Source: CAVUNY01 sp963768585 (GTDB lineage: Bacteria > Chloroflexota > Anaerolineae > Anaerolineales > Anaerolineaceae). From it: a stretch of DNA of 64,000 bases. Under the pieces are notes generated by a model. That model ran no database searches and was not told the DNA's origin. It was given only the letters and a program-made list of their open reading frames with translations. The DNA lies in assembly GCA_963768585.1 (NCBI GenBank), contig CAVYIF010000019.1, positions 248,001 through 312,000 of the forward strand, given 5' to 3'. The position numbers were made by a program, and so were the translations under genes. Positions 55,736-64,000 of the stretch are shown here, piece after piece (positions within the stretch are counted from its first letter, which is position 1; each line of letters opens with the position of its first letter).

Positions 55736-57325
55736 TCAGGGATTCTGCGCCATGAAATCAACTTTCACAACAAACAGGGCCACTGCGTATACTTCGAATG
55801 GGTCGGTGGAAATTGAAAATTTACTCACCTGGTAAGGCTCCAGTTTCGCCGTATCAATATAAGCATAGCTGCAGCCGATCACAAAACCATCCGCATTGTA
55901 CAGGGTGGTGGTGGGGGCCACATTACCGATTGCTTTGCTGCCAGCATTAGCCACGCTGCCGCTTACCCGGTACGTTCCGTTGACATCAATTGCCCCCTCC
56001 AGGTTGCTGATGATCAACTGTGGATCCGAGACTGTCCCCAGCCTGTAGCTGCCGCGAATTTGATAGGTGCGCCACCCGGCAGGTTCATCCATGGTCGCAT
56101 GAAAGCATGCCCGCTCGCCCGGAAAGAGGGTGGTCAGGTAGGTGTAAGCAAAGTCAGAAGCGATCTCACGACCGTCAGCACTATAAAATGTCACGTCCAC
56201 CCGCATATAACGAATGGTATGCGTGGTATTGTTGTACACTTCGCCCACCACATACCGTATGCCGTTTCGGTTGTAAGTAAGCGAGTTTCCCAGGACCCAT
56301 ATCCCACTTTTGAGCTTGGGCACGATGATCGATCGCGGCCCAGACCAGGCACTTTCGCCCACCACGTTAACGGCCTTAACCCGGTAGTAATAAGTACCAA
56401 AATCTTTGTTGAGCACCTTCCAGCTCTGGGCGGGCCCCTTATAGACTGTCACCGCAAGACTAAAAGTGCGATCAGTGCTCTCTTCGAGGATATAGGTGCT
56501 GGCTCGCTCCGTTGAAGACCAACTCACCGTGTAAAAGCCGTCCACACCGCTCTTATTAATCGCTTCAATTCTGGGGATGTCTGGCAGCAGCAGGTTCACT
56601 GCCAACAATTCCGACCAACCGCTGATGCCGGTTGGCCCGGAAGCCCGTACCCGGAAATATACGACACCCGCCTGAATGCCTGCCACCTGCCATTCGGGGG
56701 CACTGGTCTGGATCGTAACCGGCCGGGTAAAGAATCCATCCGTGGAACTTTGCAGCGTATAAAACTCGGCTCGTGCCGCTTGACTCCAGCGTATCGTAAA
56801 GCTGCCGTCTCCGGCCTGGTCGGTCACGCGGTACAGCACAGGCGTTTCCGGCAGCAGAACTTCCGCGACCTGCGTATTGCTCCACCCCGAAGCACCTAAA
56901 TCATTCATCCCCATCACCCGGTAATAATATTTACCCGCCTTCATGCCGATCAAATCGCACGTGTTTTGAGTTGTGACACATGCTCTGCGTACATTCAGGG
57001 TGAAGTTTTCATCTTCGGCTTCCTGAATGACAAACATGTCCGCAAAACCAACCGGCGATTCGACCCAACTCAGGTGAAATGCGCCACCCTCCGGACTGTC
57101 AATGTCCAATAATTGTGGAGAAAATGGAATCGGCGGGTAAAAGTTAAAAATCCCTGGCAGGTAAGCAGTGTAAGGGGTCGGTGTGCGGGTTGCCGCCTGC
57201 TGCGGTACGGACGCCGGGTCAAGGGCGCACGAAGTGCACCCGAGGGCGGAAGCCGGAAGCGACAGCCACCCCAGCAGCAGCCCGCCCACCATACATCCCA
57301 GCAATACACTCCAAAATTTTTTCAT
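55736..57325 (-). CDS. Secreted protein with fibronectin type III repeats
   Basis: 529 residues from an ATG at 57325 with GGGGA upstream. Signal peptide KKFWSVLLGCMVGGLLLGWL; the region ASALGCTSC could be a lipobox but is not classic. Three to four fibronectin III domains follow, each with W near the start and YYRV/YFRV strands (KYYYRVMGMNDLGASGWSNT, VYFRVRASGPTGISGWSELL, YYYRVKAVNVVGESAWSGPR). A C-terminal FxLYD-like pair of domains (YVVGEVYNNTTHTIRYMRVD) ends the protein. Likely a surface or extracellular binding protein. Confidence 0.85.
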   Translation of the reverse strand: MKKFWSVLLGCMVGGLLLGWLSLPASALGCTSCALDPASVPQQAATRTPTPYTAYLPGIFNFYPPIPFSPQLLDIDSPEGGAFHLSWVESPVGFADMFVIQEAEDENFTLNVRRACVTTQNTCDLIGMKAGKYYYRVMGMNDLGASGWSNTQVAEVLLPETPVLYRVTDQAGDGSFTIRWSQAARAEFYTLQSSTDGFFTRPVTIQTSAPEWQVAGIQAGVVYFRVRASGPTGISGWSELLAVNLLLPDIPRIEAINKSGVDGFYTVSWSSTERASTYILEESTDRTFSLAVTVYKGPAQSWKVLNKDFGTYYYRVKAVNVVGESAWSGPRSIIVPKLKSGIWVLGNSLTYNRNGIRYVVGEVYNNTTHTIRYMRVDVTFYSADGREIASDFAYTYLTTLFPGERACFHATMDEPAGWRTYQIRGSYRLGTVSDPQLIISNLEGAIDVNGTYRVSGSVANAGSKAIGNVAPTTTLYNADGFVIGCSYAYIDTAKLEPYQVSKFSISTDPFEVYAVALFVVKVDFMAQNP

Positions 57326-57547
57326 CCCAAAGGTCCCCAGTGAAATTATACGCGGGATGCAATAAATTTTCTCCCGGTTTTCATCCTGTCGAACCTCCCT
57401 ACGGTGGAAGTAAGTGCACCCGCCGCCACGAAGTATTTTGTTTTTGCAACAAAACCACACTTTCTGCGTATTTAAAACGATGCATTGATCACATCAGATG
57501 TGGGGCGGAAGCCAACCGCCCTATATAAAATTAGAGGAGAATGTACC

Positions 57548-58321
57548 ATGTCTAAAAAATCGATTGTTCATCCGGCACGTTTCGTGTCACTACTGCTTCT
57601 GGCCATCCTGGTCCTTTCTGCAAGCGCCTGCAACCAGGTTCAGGTCTCGTTTGGCGGCGCTAATGCAGTGGTTGGCTCCGGTAAAGTCGTCTCTGAGACC
57701 CGCGAGGTCAGCGGCTTTACCAGCGTCCTGGTATCCGGCAGCGGCCGGGCTGAGATCACCATCGGCGACAGCGACAGCCTGGTGATCGAAGCCGAAGACA
57801 ACATCCTGCCGTTAATCGAGTCCAGCGTGTTCAACGGCAAGCTGACTATCGGCATGAAACCGAACACCAGCATCAGTACCATGCGCGGCATCCGCTACAC
57901 GATCACGGTCAAATCGCTGTCAGGTGTGGAGTTTTCCGGCTCGACCGATATCACTGTGACCAACACCGCTCGCGCCGATAGCTTCAACGCTTCCACCAGC
58001 GGCTCGGGCGCCATCCAGCTGGCCGATGTGCAGGCCGCCACCCTGAACGCCCACACCAGTGGTTCAGGCAACATCACAGCCGCCGGAAAAGTCGACACGG
58101 CCACCATCACCACTTCCGGCTCCGGCAACTTCAGCGGCGCCAACCTGCAGTGCGCCTCCGCCACCGCGACCACCTCCGGATCAGGCAATGTCACCCTGTG
58201 GGTGACCGGCAGCCTGACAGCACGCACTTCAGGCAGCGGCAATGTCAGCTATTACGGCCAACCTTCCGTCTCGCGCTCCGAAAGCGGCAGCGGCCGGGTA
58301 AACGGCCTGGGCAACAAGTAA
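57548..58321 (+). CDS. GIN-domain (DUF2807) lipoprotein
   Basis: 257 residues from the ATG at 57548 with GAGGAG upstream. Signal ends LVLSASAC, a plausible lipoprotein site. The GIN domain then runs to the end as a right-handed beta helix: REVSGFTSVLVSGSGRAEIT, GVEFSGSTDITVTN, and repeats of SGSG (STSGSGAIQLADVQ, HTSGSGNITAAGKV, TTSGSGNFSGANLQ, TTSGSGNVTLWVTG). Putative adhesion or envelope role; function unknown in the family. A strong terminator follows. Confidence 0.92.
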   Translation: MSKKSIVHPARFVSLLLLAILVLSASACNQVQVSFGGANAVVGSGKVVSETREVSGFTSVLVSGSGRAEITIGDSDSLVIEAEDNILPLIESSVFNGKLTIGMKPNTSISTMRGIRYTITVKSLSGVEFSGSTDITVTNTARADSFNASTSGSGAIQLADVQAATLNAHTSGSGNITAAGKVDTATITTSGSGNFSGANLQCASATATTSGSGNVTLWVTGSLTARTSGSGNVSYYGQPSVSRSESGSGRVNGLGNK

Positions 58322-58347
58322 ACCTCGCGCTGGCAACAGCCCCAAAA

Positions 58348-58387
58348 CAGGATGGCCCGGACAAAATCACCCGGCCATCCTGTTTTT
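58348..58387 (+). terminator. Intrinsic terminator of the GIN-domain gene
   Basis: CAGGATGGCC (58348-58357) pairs with GGCCATCCTG (58373-58382), then TTTTTC. The A run before the 5' arm extends the stem with the T tract. Confidence 0.85.
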
Positions 58388-58494
58388 CTACAACTCTTTC
58401 ATAGTTCAAATTCACCCAGGCATTACACCCGCAGGAGGAAGTCAATCCCCCTCTAAACAGGCATAATTGCATCATCAATCAATAAAAATCTTGA

Positions 58495-60339
58495 AAATTC
58501 GAAGCCGTCCTGGGGCTGCTGACCGGGCTGGTGCTGACCTTCCGCCAGCGCCGCCTGGTGCGCCTGCTGGCCTTCGCGCCTGCCGCCGCGCTGAACTTAT
58601 TTATGGCTGTTTATTTCATGTGGCCGGGCACCGATGATTATCTGGTCAAGCAGCCTATATCCCCCGCGGTTGCTTTCCGTACGCTGAGCGGCCAGAATCT
58701 GGGCAATCCCGGCGCCACCGGCCCGTTCACGGTACAGGCCTGCACTTACGGCAGCGGCAGCGATCTGCGCAGGCCCGAATATGCACAGCAGGCCTGCTGG
58801 ACGACACCCACCGTGAACGCCAGCCTCTCGCTGATCGGCAATTACCAGCCCCCAAGCATGGAATACTTCACCTGGTTTTGGGGTTTCGATTTCTCTAAGC
58901 TGCCCCTCAATGGGCGGGTTTGGGCGCCCGTCGCCGACCGCCCGATGCCCCTGGTGCTGATCGTCCACGGCAATCACATGATGGGCGATTTCTCCGACGC
59001 CGGTTATGCCTACCTGGGCGAACACCTCGCCAGCCAGGGGTTTATCGTGGTCTCGATCGACGAAAATTTTCTCAATGGTTTCTTCATGGATGACATGGGG
59101 AAGACAGAGATTCCGGTGCGCGCCTGGATGATGCTCAAACACCTCCAGCAGTGGCGCACCTGGAATGAGGACCCGCAGCATCCCTTCTACCATAAGGTCG
59201 ATCTGGATCAGATCGCGGTCATGGGGCATTCACGCGGCGGCGAATCAGCAGTTATGGCAGCCGTGCTCAATCGTTTGGAAAAGAACCCGCTCAACCTGGT
59301 CGACGACTTCGATTTTGGCTTTAACATCCGCGCCGTGGTCGAAATTGCCCCCAGTGAGGGCAGCAACAAAATTAATTACCAGGATCTGCAGCTCGAAGAC
59401 ACAAGCTACCTGCTGCTGCAAGGCGGCCACGACGCCGATGCTTACATGGTTAACGGCATCCGCCAGTACGCCAGGGTGGATGTCTCCGGCAATGTCTTCA
59501 AGACCGCGGTCTATGCCTACCGCGCCAACCACGGCCAGTTTAACAGCGACTGGGCCCGTGGGGACAAGGTGCCGAATTGGATGCTCAATCTTGCACCGCT
59601 GCTTTCCGCTTCCGAGCAAGAACAGGAAGCCAAAGTCTTTATCACCGCTTTCTTGAAGGCCGCGCTGCTGGGCGAAGATACCTACCGCCAGCTCTTCCAG
59701 CGCCCCTGGGCCGGCGCCGACTGGCTGCCGCAGGATATCGTGCTGTCGCGCTACCAGGATGCAAGGGTCACACTGCTGCACGACTTTGAGGGACCTGCCA
59801 AAAGTTTCACCAACATCAAAGGAGTGACCCCTGAGGAGACTGGGTTTACGAACGCGAGCCTTGAATCGCTGAAAACGCGCGAGCCGGATATTTCGCAAAA
59901 CAACACGGTCCTGCGCCTGGCCTGGGACCACCCTGGGGCAACTTACACCCTGAACCTGCCCCAGGGTCTCTCCCAGGGCTCGACAGGCGTGACCTTTGCC
60001 CTGGCCCCGGCCGACGAACAACAGCCGCCGGCCGACCTGGCCGTCGAACTGGTAGACGCCGCCGGGCGGGTGGCCAAGCTGGCGTTGGGCGATGCCGCCG
60101 CGCTGCCTGTGCTGCTGCCCGCCCAACTGGTCAAAAACAAGGCAGCAGCCGACCTGATGGGGATGAATTTTCCCTTCGAGCGAACGGCCGAGCGCTTTTT
60201 ACAGACCGAGGTGCTGCCCTTCGACCAGTTCGAAGCCGAGCCAGGCTTTGAACCAGAGCAGCTCGCAGCCCTGCGCTTCGTATTCGACCGTTCAACTGCG
60301 GGGGCCGTCCTGCTGGATGAAGTCGGGCTGGTGCAGTAA
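58495..60339 (+). CDS. Alpha/beta hydrolase, membrane-anchored; 5' end uncertain or truncated
   Basis: About 602 residues if GTG at 58531 is the start. The frame is open upstream only to 58495 and already encodes helix sequence (AVLGLLTGLVLTF), so the true N-terminus is probably lost, possibly by a rearrangement at about 58495 where the AT-rich spacer begins. The hydrolase domain has LVLIVHGNHMMGDFSDAGYA (oxyanion hole) and the nucleophile elbow VMGHSRGGESAVMAA. A histidine candidate is in YRANHGQFNSDW. The C-terminal 170 residues are beta-rich. Substrate unknown; relatives include chlorophyllase- and polyester-hydrolase-like proteins. Confidence 0.75.
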   Translation, partial: KFEAVLGLLTGLVLTFRQRRLVRLLAFAPAAALNLFMAVYFMWPGTDDYLVKQPISPAVAFRTLSGQNLGNPGATGPFTVQACTYGSGSDLRRPEYAQQACWTTPTVNASLSLIGNYQPPSMEYFTWFWGFDFSKLPLNGRVWAPVADRPMPLVLIVHGNHMMGDFSDAGYAYLGEHLASQGFIVVSIDENFLNGFFMDDMGKTEIPVRAWMMLKHLQQWRTWNEDPQHPFYHKVDLDQIAVMGHSRGGESAVMAAVLNRLEKNPLNLVDDFDFGFNIRAVVEIAPSEGSNKINYQDLQLEDTSYLLLQGGHDADAYMVNGIRQYARVDVSGNVFKTAVYAYRANHGQFNSDWARGDKVPNWMLNLAPLLSASEQEQEAKVFITAFLKAALLGEDTYRQLFQRPWAGADWLPQDIVLSRYQDARVTLLHDFEGPAKSFTNIKGVTPEETGFTNASLESLKTREPDISQNNTVLRLAWDHPGATYTLNLPQGLSQGSTGVTFALAPADEQQPPADLAVELVDAAGRVAKLALGDAAALPVLLPAQLVKNKAAADLMGMNFPFERTAERFLQTEVLPFDQFEAEPGFEPEQLAALRFVFDRSTAGAVLLDEVGLVQ

Positions 60340-60344
60340 TTTTT

Positions 60345-61358
60345 CTACAATGGTTCTCCGTGGGTGAAGGTCAGCGCTGGCGCGCTGTGTGTCGCCGAGA
60401 GCGGGCGCAGCGCCGCCAGCATCGCCGCAGCGTCTGCATTCGGCCAGCGCGGGTGCAGGATCTCATAATAGCTGACGTAATCCGTGCCCCGCAGCTCTCC
60501 CGGATCCCGGCCTTTAAAATAAGGAAAAGATCGCGGGTTGTTCGCCCAGGGCGCCGCGCATTCATAAGCCATACGCAGCGTTCGCCCTTGCTGCGAGACA
60601 TAATCATACAGGTCTATCCCGTTCACCAGCAAGATCTCGGCTGCCAGAGTTTGCGGCATCAGCGAAAAATGCGTGTACCAGATGCCGCGCTCGCCCATGC
60701 CGTTGTTGCGTCCCACCTCATGCGGCAGGTGCCCATCTTCGGCAATCTGCAGTTCGATAAATTCCTTCCAACGCGCGGCGCCCTGCGCCAGCAGGTCCGC
60801 CCGGCCCAGGCGGGCGGCAATGGCCAGCACCAGCACCAGGCCCCAGTTGCCCCAATTGTTTTCGCGTTCCATGGTGTTCATCGCCAGGGCCCGCTTGCTC
60901 AAGAAAAGTTCGAAAGTTTTTTGCCGCTCTCCGTTCCAGGCAGGCGAGCCGTGGATCAGGCTCTCTGCGAAAATCAATGCCGGAAAATGGTAGCTGAACG
61001 ACAGGCGCGAATCATCCTGGGTGCGCAGCGTCTTAACGCCTGTCGCCCAGGCCTCTGCCAGCCGGGCTGCCGTCTCGGCATAGCGCTCATCACCCGTCAT
61101 CTGGTAGCACAATGCCAGCTTGTAAGCCGCGTTGGCGTCTGCTTCCAGGCCGCCTTTCGTGCGGTTGTGCCCGGCAGCATCCCGGTAGTATCCGGGCACA
61201 TACCAGGTTTCCGGCACTTCGGGCTGGCGGTCGAGGTCATCATCCGCTTCTTGCTTCAGTTTTCGATAAGCGCTGATATTGGGTTCAATCTTTTGGGCAA
61301 TCCGCCGGCGCAGCATGGCCAGCCGTTCAGCAGATAGAAATACGCTCGCGATACTCAT
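60345..61358 (-). CDS. Alginate-lyase-domain protein
   Basis: 337 residues. An (alpha/alpha) toroid built of helical repeats (AAYKLALCYQMTGDERYAET, AARLAEAWATGVKTL). MERENNWGNWGLVLVLAIAA contains the NNxG-like motif of PL5-type alginate lyases, and EDGHLPHEVGRNNGMGERGI the catalytic-loop His/Arg region. No signal peptide is evident at the start (MSIASVFLSAERLAMLRRRI). It would cleave acidic polysaccharide by beta-elimination if active. It ends 5 bases after the hydrolase stop on the opposite strand. Confidence 0.8.
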   Translation of the reverse strand: MSIASVFLSAERLAMLRRRIAQKIEPNISAYRKLKQEADDDLDRQPEVPETWYVPGYYRDAAGHNRTKGGLEADANAAYKLALCYQMTGDERYAETAARLAEAWATGVKTLRTQDDSRLSFSYHFPALIFAESLIHGSPAWNGERQKTFELFLSKRALAMNTMERENNWGNWGLVLVLAIAARLGRADLLAQGAARWKEFIELQIAEDGHLPHEVGRNNGMGERGIWYTHFSLMPQTLAAEILLVNGIDLYDYVSQQGRTLRMAYECAAPWANNPRSFPYFKGRDPGELRGTDYVSYYEILHPRWPNADAAAMLAALRPLSATHSAPALTFTHGEPL

Positions 61359-61413
61359 CTGTCAGGTCCTCTGACCCTTGATTATAGCGGCGAAAAGACC
61401 CCCGCTCGCGAAA

Positions 61414-62139
61414 TCATCCCGCTGCGGAGCGAAGTTGGGGTTCTACTTCCTTACCGATCTGGCTGTACAGCGCGCGATAAGCGATGAAGGCGACTCCCAA
61501 ATAGGCACAGGTCTTGGGAATCATCAGCATGCCCAGCAGCGGTACCCACTGCACCCACAGAATGACCGGGGCGTAAAAGGTAAACGAGAGCGCAATCATG
61601 ATCCCAATCCAACGGAAGGCCTGGTCCCTGGCTCTGGCAAAATCGCGCAGGATCAGATAAAGCACGCCCAACCCCTGCACCACCAGGAAGCCGTTGCGCA
61701 GCAGGCTCCAATCGTAAGGGGCAACGACCTGCTCCCATTGGTTCTGCGGAAAGGCCATTACCACCATTCGTACCACGCCCGCCCCCAGCAACAGCCAACC
61801 AAACCAGCCCATCTTCTGCTTGAAGCGCAGCCGCCACAGGTCCACCATCAACATATAAAACACCGTCAGCGTATACGCCGTGGAAAGCGCGCCCAACCCC
61901 ACCAGGGTGGGATTCGCCTCCAACCCGCCCAGCGCGTACGCCACTACCCGAAATCCGACGTGCCCGGTGTCACCCAAAGCCAGCAGGGCAAACGCTGCTA
62001 TCACGCGCATTGCCAGCGGGCGATCTGCCGGGCTGACACGCGCCCGTCGCAGCGCCATGATCACCACCAGTCCCCAGATTATCACCAGGTAGGTGACGTT
62101 AAAACCAACTTCTACCCACATTCGCATCGATTCGCTCAT
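61414..62139 (-). CDS. Uncharacterised seven-helix membrane protein
   Basis: 241 residues with about seven membrane helices (VGFNVTYLVIIWGLVVIMAL; AVIAAFALLALGDTGHVGFR-type region; YTLTVFYMLMVDLWRL; WFGWLLLGAGVVRMVVMAF; LLRNGFLVVQGLGVLYLIL; IGIMIALSFTFYAPVILWV; TCAYLGVAFIAYRALYSQI). Family not recognised. It is divergent from a MarR regulator 130 bases away, a layout often seen for a regulator and its target. Confidence 0.75.
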   Translation of the reverse strand: MSESMRMWVEVGFNVTYLVIIWGLVVIMALRRARVSPADRPLAMRVIAAFALLALGDTGHVGFRVVAYALGGLEANPTLVGLGALSTAYTLTVFYMLMVDLWRLRFKQKMGWFGWLLLGAGVVRMVVMAFPQNQWEQVVAPYDWSLLRNGFLVVQGLGVLYLILRDFARARDQAFRWIGIMIALSFTFYAPVILWVQWVPLLGMLMIPKTCAYLGVAFIAYRALYSQIGKEVEPQLRSAAG

Positions 62140-62269
62140 ATAATTGGTTCCGTGTATAATTTCGCTGAAAGTAGTTAACGCGCATTAAATATAATCGCGG
62201 CTTTACGTTCTGTCAACCCTACAAAAGCGATTCATACAACGGTTGCCTTCAGGGCAAGGAAAGGTTTCG

Positions 62270-62740
62270 ATGAGCGAAAAGAATCTGGCACAAATTATCA
62301 TGGAGTGGGCGGTTGTATTTATGCGCCAATCGATGCATGATTTCACCCGTCATGCCCACAGCACCGGCTTCTCACTGGCTCAGATGAATGTCCTCTTCCA
62401 TCTCTACTACAAGGGAGACAGCGAGGTGACCCTGTTTGCCGACCTGATGCAGGTCACGCCGGCTGCCGCCAGCCAGATGGTTGAGCGTATGGTCAAACAG
62501 GGATTGGCACGCCGGGCGAAAACGGCAGACGACCAGCGCGTGCGCCTGGTCTCGCTGACCGAAAAAGGGCGGGCAGTAGTCGAAGAGAGCATCGCCGTCC
62601 GGCAGCATTGGATGGAAACCCTGCTGGCTGCCCTCAACGACCAGGAAAAAGATGTGGTCGCTCGTGCCCTATCCATCCTGACCGAAAAAGCCGGTCAACT
62701 GGAATCCGCAGAATCGCCGCGAACCGCGGACGCAGCATAA
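62270..62740 (+). CDS. MarR-family transcriptional regulator
   Basis: 156 residues from the ATG at 62270; a TTG 9 codons upstream is less likely. The winged helix spans GFSLAQMNVLFHLYYKGDSE, VTLFADLMQVTPAAASQMVE (recognition helix) and LARRAKTADDQRVRLVSLTE (wing with DxRxxxxxLT). It represses or activates genes for efflux or stress until a small ligand binds. A target could be the divergent membrane protein. Confidence 0.92.
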   Translation: MSEKNLAQIIMEWAVVFMRQSMHDFTRHAHSTGFSLAQMNVLFHLYYKGDSEVTLFADLMQVTPAAASQMVERMVKQGLARRAKTADDQRVRLVSLTEKGRAVVEESIAVRQHWMETLLAALNDQEKDVVARALSILTEKAGQLESAESPRTADAA

Positions 62741-62845
62741 GAGCAAAAAACCACAAAACTGGCCCGTTGACCTTTTCGCAGGCAAATGCCATAATGAAGC
62801 AGGCAGTACAGTCCCCTGGTTTGCGCCGATTTTTTGGAGGAGCTC

Positions 62846-63382
62846 TTGAAACATCTCGATACCCCGATTGTGATTATCAATATCATAGCCCTGGTGGTGT
62901 TGGGTGGGTCAGCCCTCGTCGCCATGGTGATCGTTCCGGCGATTGAAGCCGCTCGTCCAACCCCAACTGCGGTACCAGTGACTCCACGCCCCACCCGGCC
63001 TTCCGCCACCCCGACGCTCACCGCCACCCTGACACCCCTGGCAACCGTCACGCCCAGCGGTCCTACGCCCACCCGCCCGGCGAACTGCGCTCCACTTCCC
63101 CCCAAAACCAGCCTCTCCCAACTCACTTCCACCCCCTTGCCGGTTGATTTTCGCTACGACCTCGATCCCAATATCGCCCCGAATTTGAAAACTGTGGTGT
63201 TCATTTACCGCTGCAACGGCACCTGGGTCGAATATTGGCTGGGACCCAGCCACACGATCAACAATTCGATCTATCTGGCAGCCGGGGATGTCATCTGGCT
63301 GGTCGTGCCGCCCTCTGCCGCAACCCCGACTACCCCCACGCCAACCCCTGCGGGCATTCCCGAAGCGACCGCCAAACCCTGA
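62846..63382 (+). CDS. Single-span membrane protein with Pro/Thr-rich linker
   Basis: 178 residues from a TTG at 62846, with GGAGG 5 bases upstream; a TTG 4 codons earlier would overlap that site. One membrane helix (VIINIIALVVLGGSALVAMV) is followed by a Thr/Pro-rich stretch of about 55 residues (TLTATLTPLATVTPSGPTPT). A compact domain follows (VVFIYRCNGTWVEYWLGPSH), then a short Pro/Thr tail. Likely faces outward; family not recognised. Confidence 0.65.
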   Translation: MKHLDTPIVIINIIALVVLGGSALVAMVIVPAIEAARPTPTAVPVTPRPTRPSATPTLTATLTPLATVTPSGPTPTRPANCAPLPPKTSLSQLTSTPLPVDFRYDLDPNIAPNLKTVVFIYRCNGTWVEYWLGPSHTINNSIYLAAGDVIWLVVPPSAATPTTPTPTPAGIPEATAKP

Positions 63383-63461
63383 GATGTCCCCGCTACAAAT
63401 TATCCGCAGGACCCTGCGTCGCTTCGTCCTGGGTAGGGAATAATTTATTCGGAGAAAAAAC

Positions 63462-64000
63462 GTGCCCAAGAACCTGACCGACCAATCCAATACTTTCTTC
63501 GCGCCGGACCGCGCCGCCTGGCATGCCTGGCTGATCGAGCACAGCAGCCGCGAACCCGAAGCGCACCCTGAGGTGGACGAAGTATGGTTAATCTTCATGA
63601 AAGCCCATACCGGCCGGCCCTGCATCGATTATGAAGCCGCCGTCGAAGAAGCCCTGTGTTTTGGTTGGATCGACAGCCTTATCCAGCGCATCGATGACCA
63701 GCGCTATGCCCGCAAATTCAATGTGCGCAAAGATTACACCACCTGGTCCGAATCCAACCGCCGCCGCCTGCGCAAGCTGGCCCACGAAGGGCGCCTCTCC
63801 GCCGATCTGCTGGCGCGCATCCCGGCCGAAGTCTTCGATAAGTCGATTCCCGGCCCGCGCCGTCCCGATTTATCCATGCCGGATTGGCTGGAAGAAACCC
63901 TGCGGGCCAACCCGGCGGTATGGGAAACCTACCAGCATCTGGCTCCATCCCACCAACGCAACTACCTGGGCTGGATCATGGCTGCAAAACGCCAGGAAAC
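63462..64000 (+). CDS. YdeI/OmpD-associated family protein (partial, cut by right edge)
   Basis: GTG start at 63462 with GGAG 7 bases upstream; 179 codons visible before the edge. FFAPDRAAWHAWLIEHSSRE, AVEEALCFGWIDSLIQRIDD and NVRKDYTTWSESNRRRLRKL are family hallmarks. The C-terminal part (HQRNYLGWIMAAKRQE) is present almost to its end. The family is linked to stress and peptide resistance, but its biochemical role is unknown. Confidence 0.9.
   Translation, partial: MPKNLTDQSNTFFAPDRAAWHAWLIEHSSREPEAHPEVDEVWLIFMKAHTGRPCIDYEAAVEEALCFGWIDSLIQRIDDQRYARKFNVRKDYTTWSESNRRRLRKLAHEGRLSADLLARIPAEVFDKSIPGPRRPDLSMPDWLEETLRANPAVWETYQHLAPSHQRNYLGWIMAAKRQE

Noticed and set aside
1..64000. CRISPR arrays, tRNA/rRNA genes, insertion-sequence transposases, integrases
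   Set aside because: No regularly spaced short repeats, tRNA-like T-arm/acceptor patterns, or recombinase/transposase motifs were found by reading; a tRNAscan or ISfinder run could still find weak cases.

Overview
The window looks like chromosomal DNA from a Chloroflexota bacterium, most likely class Anaerolineae. This is inferred from a bacterial V/A-type ATPase operon, GT39-type mannosyltransferase-like membrane proteins, a DUF58/transglutaminase pair, geranylgeranyl-reductase-type flavoproteins, MocR regulators and GC-rich coding DNA. No rRNA or tRNA gene was recognised, so placement rests on gene content only.

Layout. 1-6.2 kb (minus): V/A-type ATPase operon G-C-I-K-F-E-A, cut by the left edge inside subunit A, with a clear promoter at 6.4 kb. 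6.5-12 kb: GT39-like transferase (one frameshift), an NAD-dependent epimerase, and an MFS exporter behind a promoter/terminator leader. 11.9-12.3 kb (minus): a thioredoxin-fold protein whose only in-frame TGA lies exactly where the first Cys of CxxC should be (UxxC), a selenoprotein candidate. 12.4-21 kb: rhamnulokinase, two Hsp20 chaperones, and a run of small-molecule enzymes (PIG-L deacetylase, methyltransferase, arylamine N-acetyltransferase, NmrA-like, cupin, YbaK). 21.2-29.2 kb: a heterodimeric ABC exporter pair preceded by a leader peptide and terminator. The second half-transporter is partly duplicated, and the two copies flank an AT-richer island with an ECF sigma factor, a membrane anti-sigma-like protein and a small secreted protein.

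29.4-36.8 kb holds a cluster of unrecognised genes. Two paralogues share an LCEPIC motif. One protein combines a leader-like N-terminus with a segment resembling the thumb of family A DNA polymerase. A roughly 1,200-residue protein carries PKD repeats and a hydrophobic segment, and another has a NEW3-like domain. A polyprenyl diphosphate synthase closes the run. This stretch and the adjoining URO-D-like gene contain many single-base frameshifts, from sequence error or real decay. 38.0-40.2 kb: a small unknown gene behind a promoter and a leader of about 170 nt ending in a terminator with an antiterminator alternative, then a geranylgeranyl-reductase-type flavoprotein.

40.5-64 kb is mostly clean. 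It holds a MocR regulator, a secreted repeat protein, a sugar cluster (GH106-like hydrolase, aldo/keto reductase, Gfo/Idh/MocA dehydrogenase), a 7TM-PAS-GAF-GGDEF cyclase, a transglutaminase/DUF58 pair, a fibronectin III protein, a GIN-domain lipoprotein, an alpha/beta hydrolase, an alginate-lyase-like protein, a MarR regulator and a YdeI-like protein cut by the right edge.

Main leads: the UxxC protein; the leader RNA at 38.4-38.7 kb; the BmrB-like leader of the ABC exporter; the sigma-factor island between two transporter copies; and the 29.4-36.8 kb cluster.
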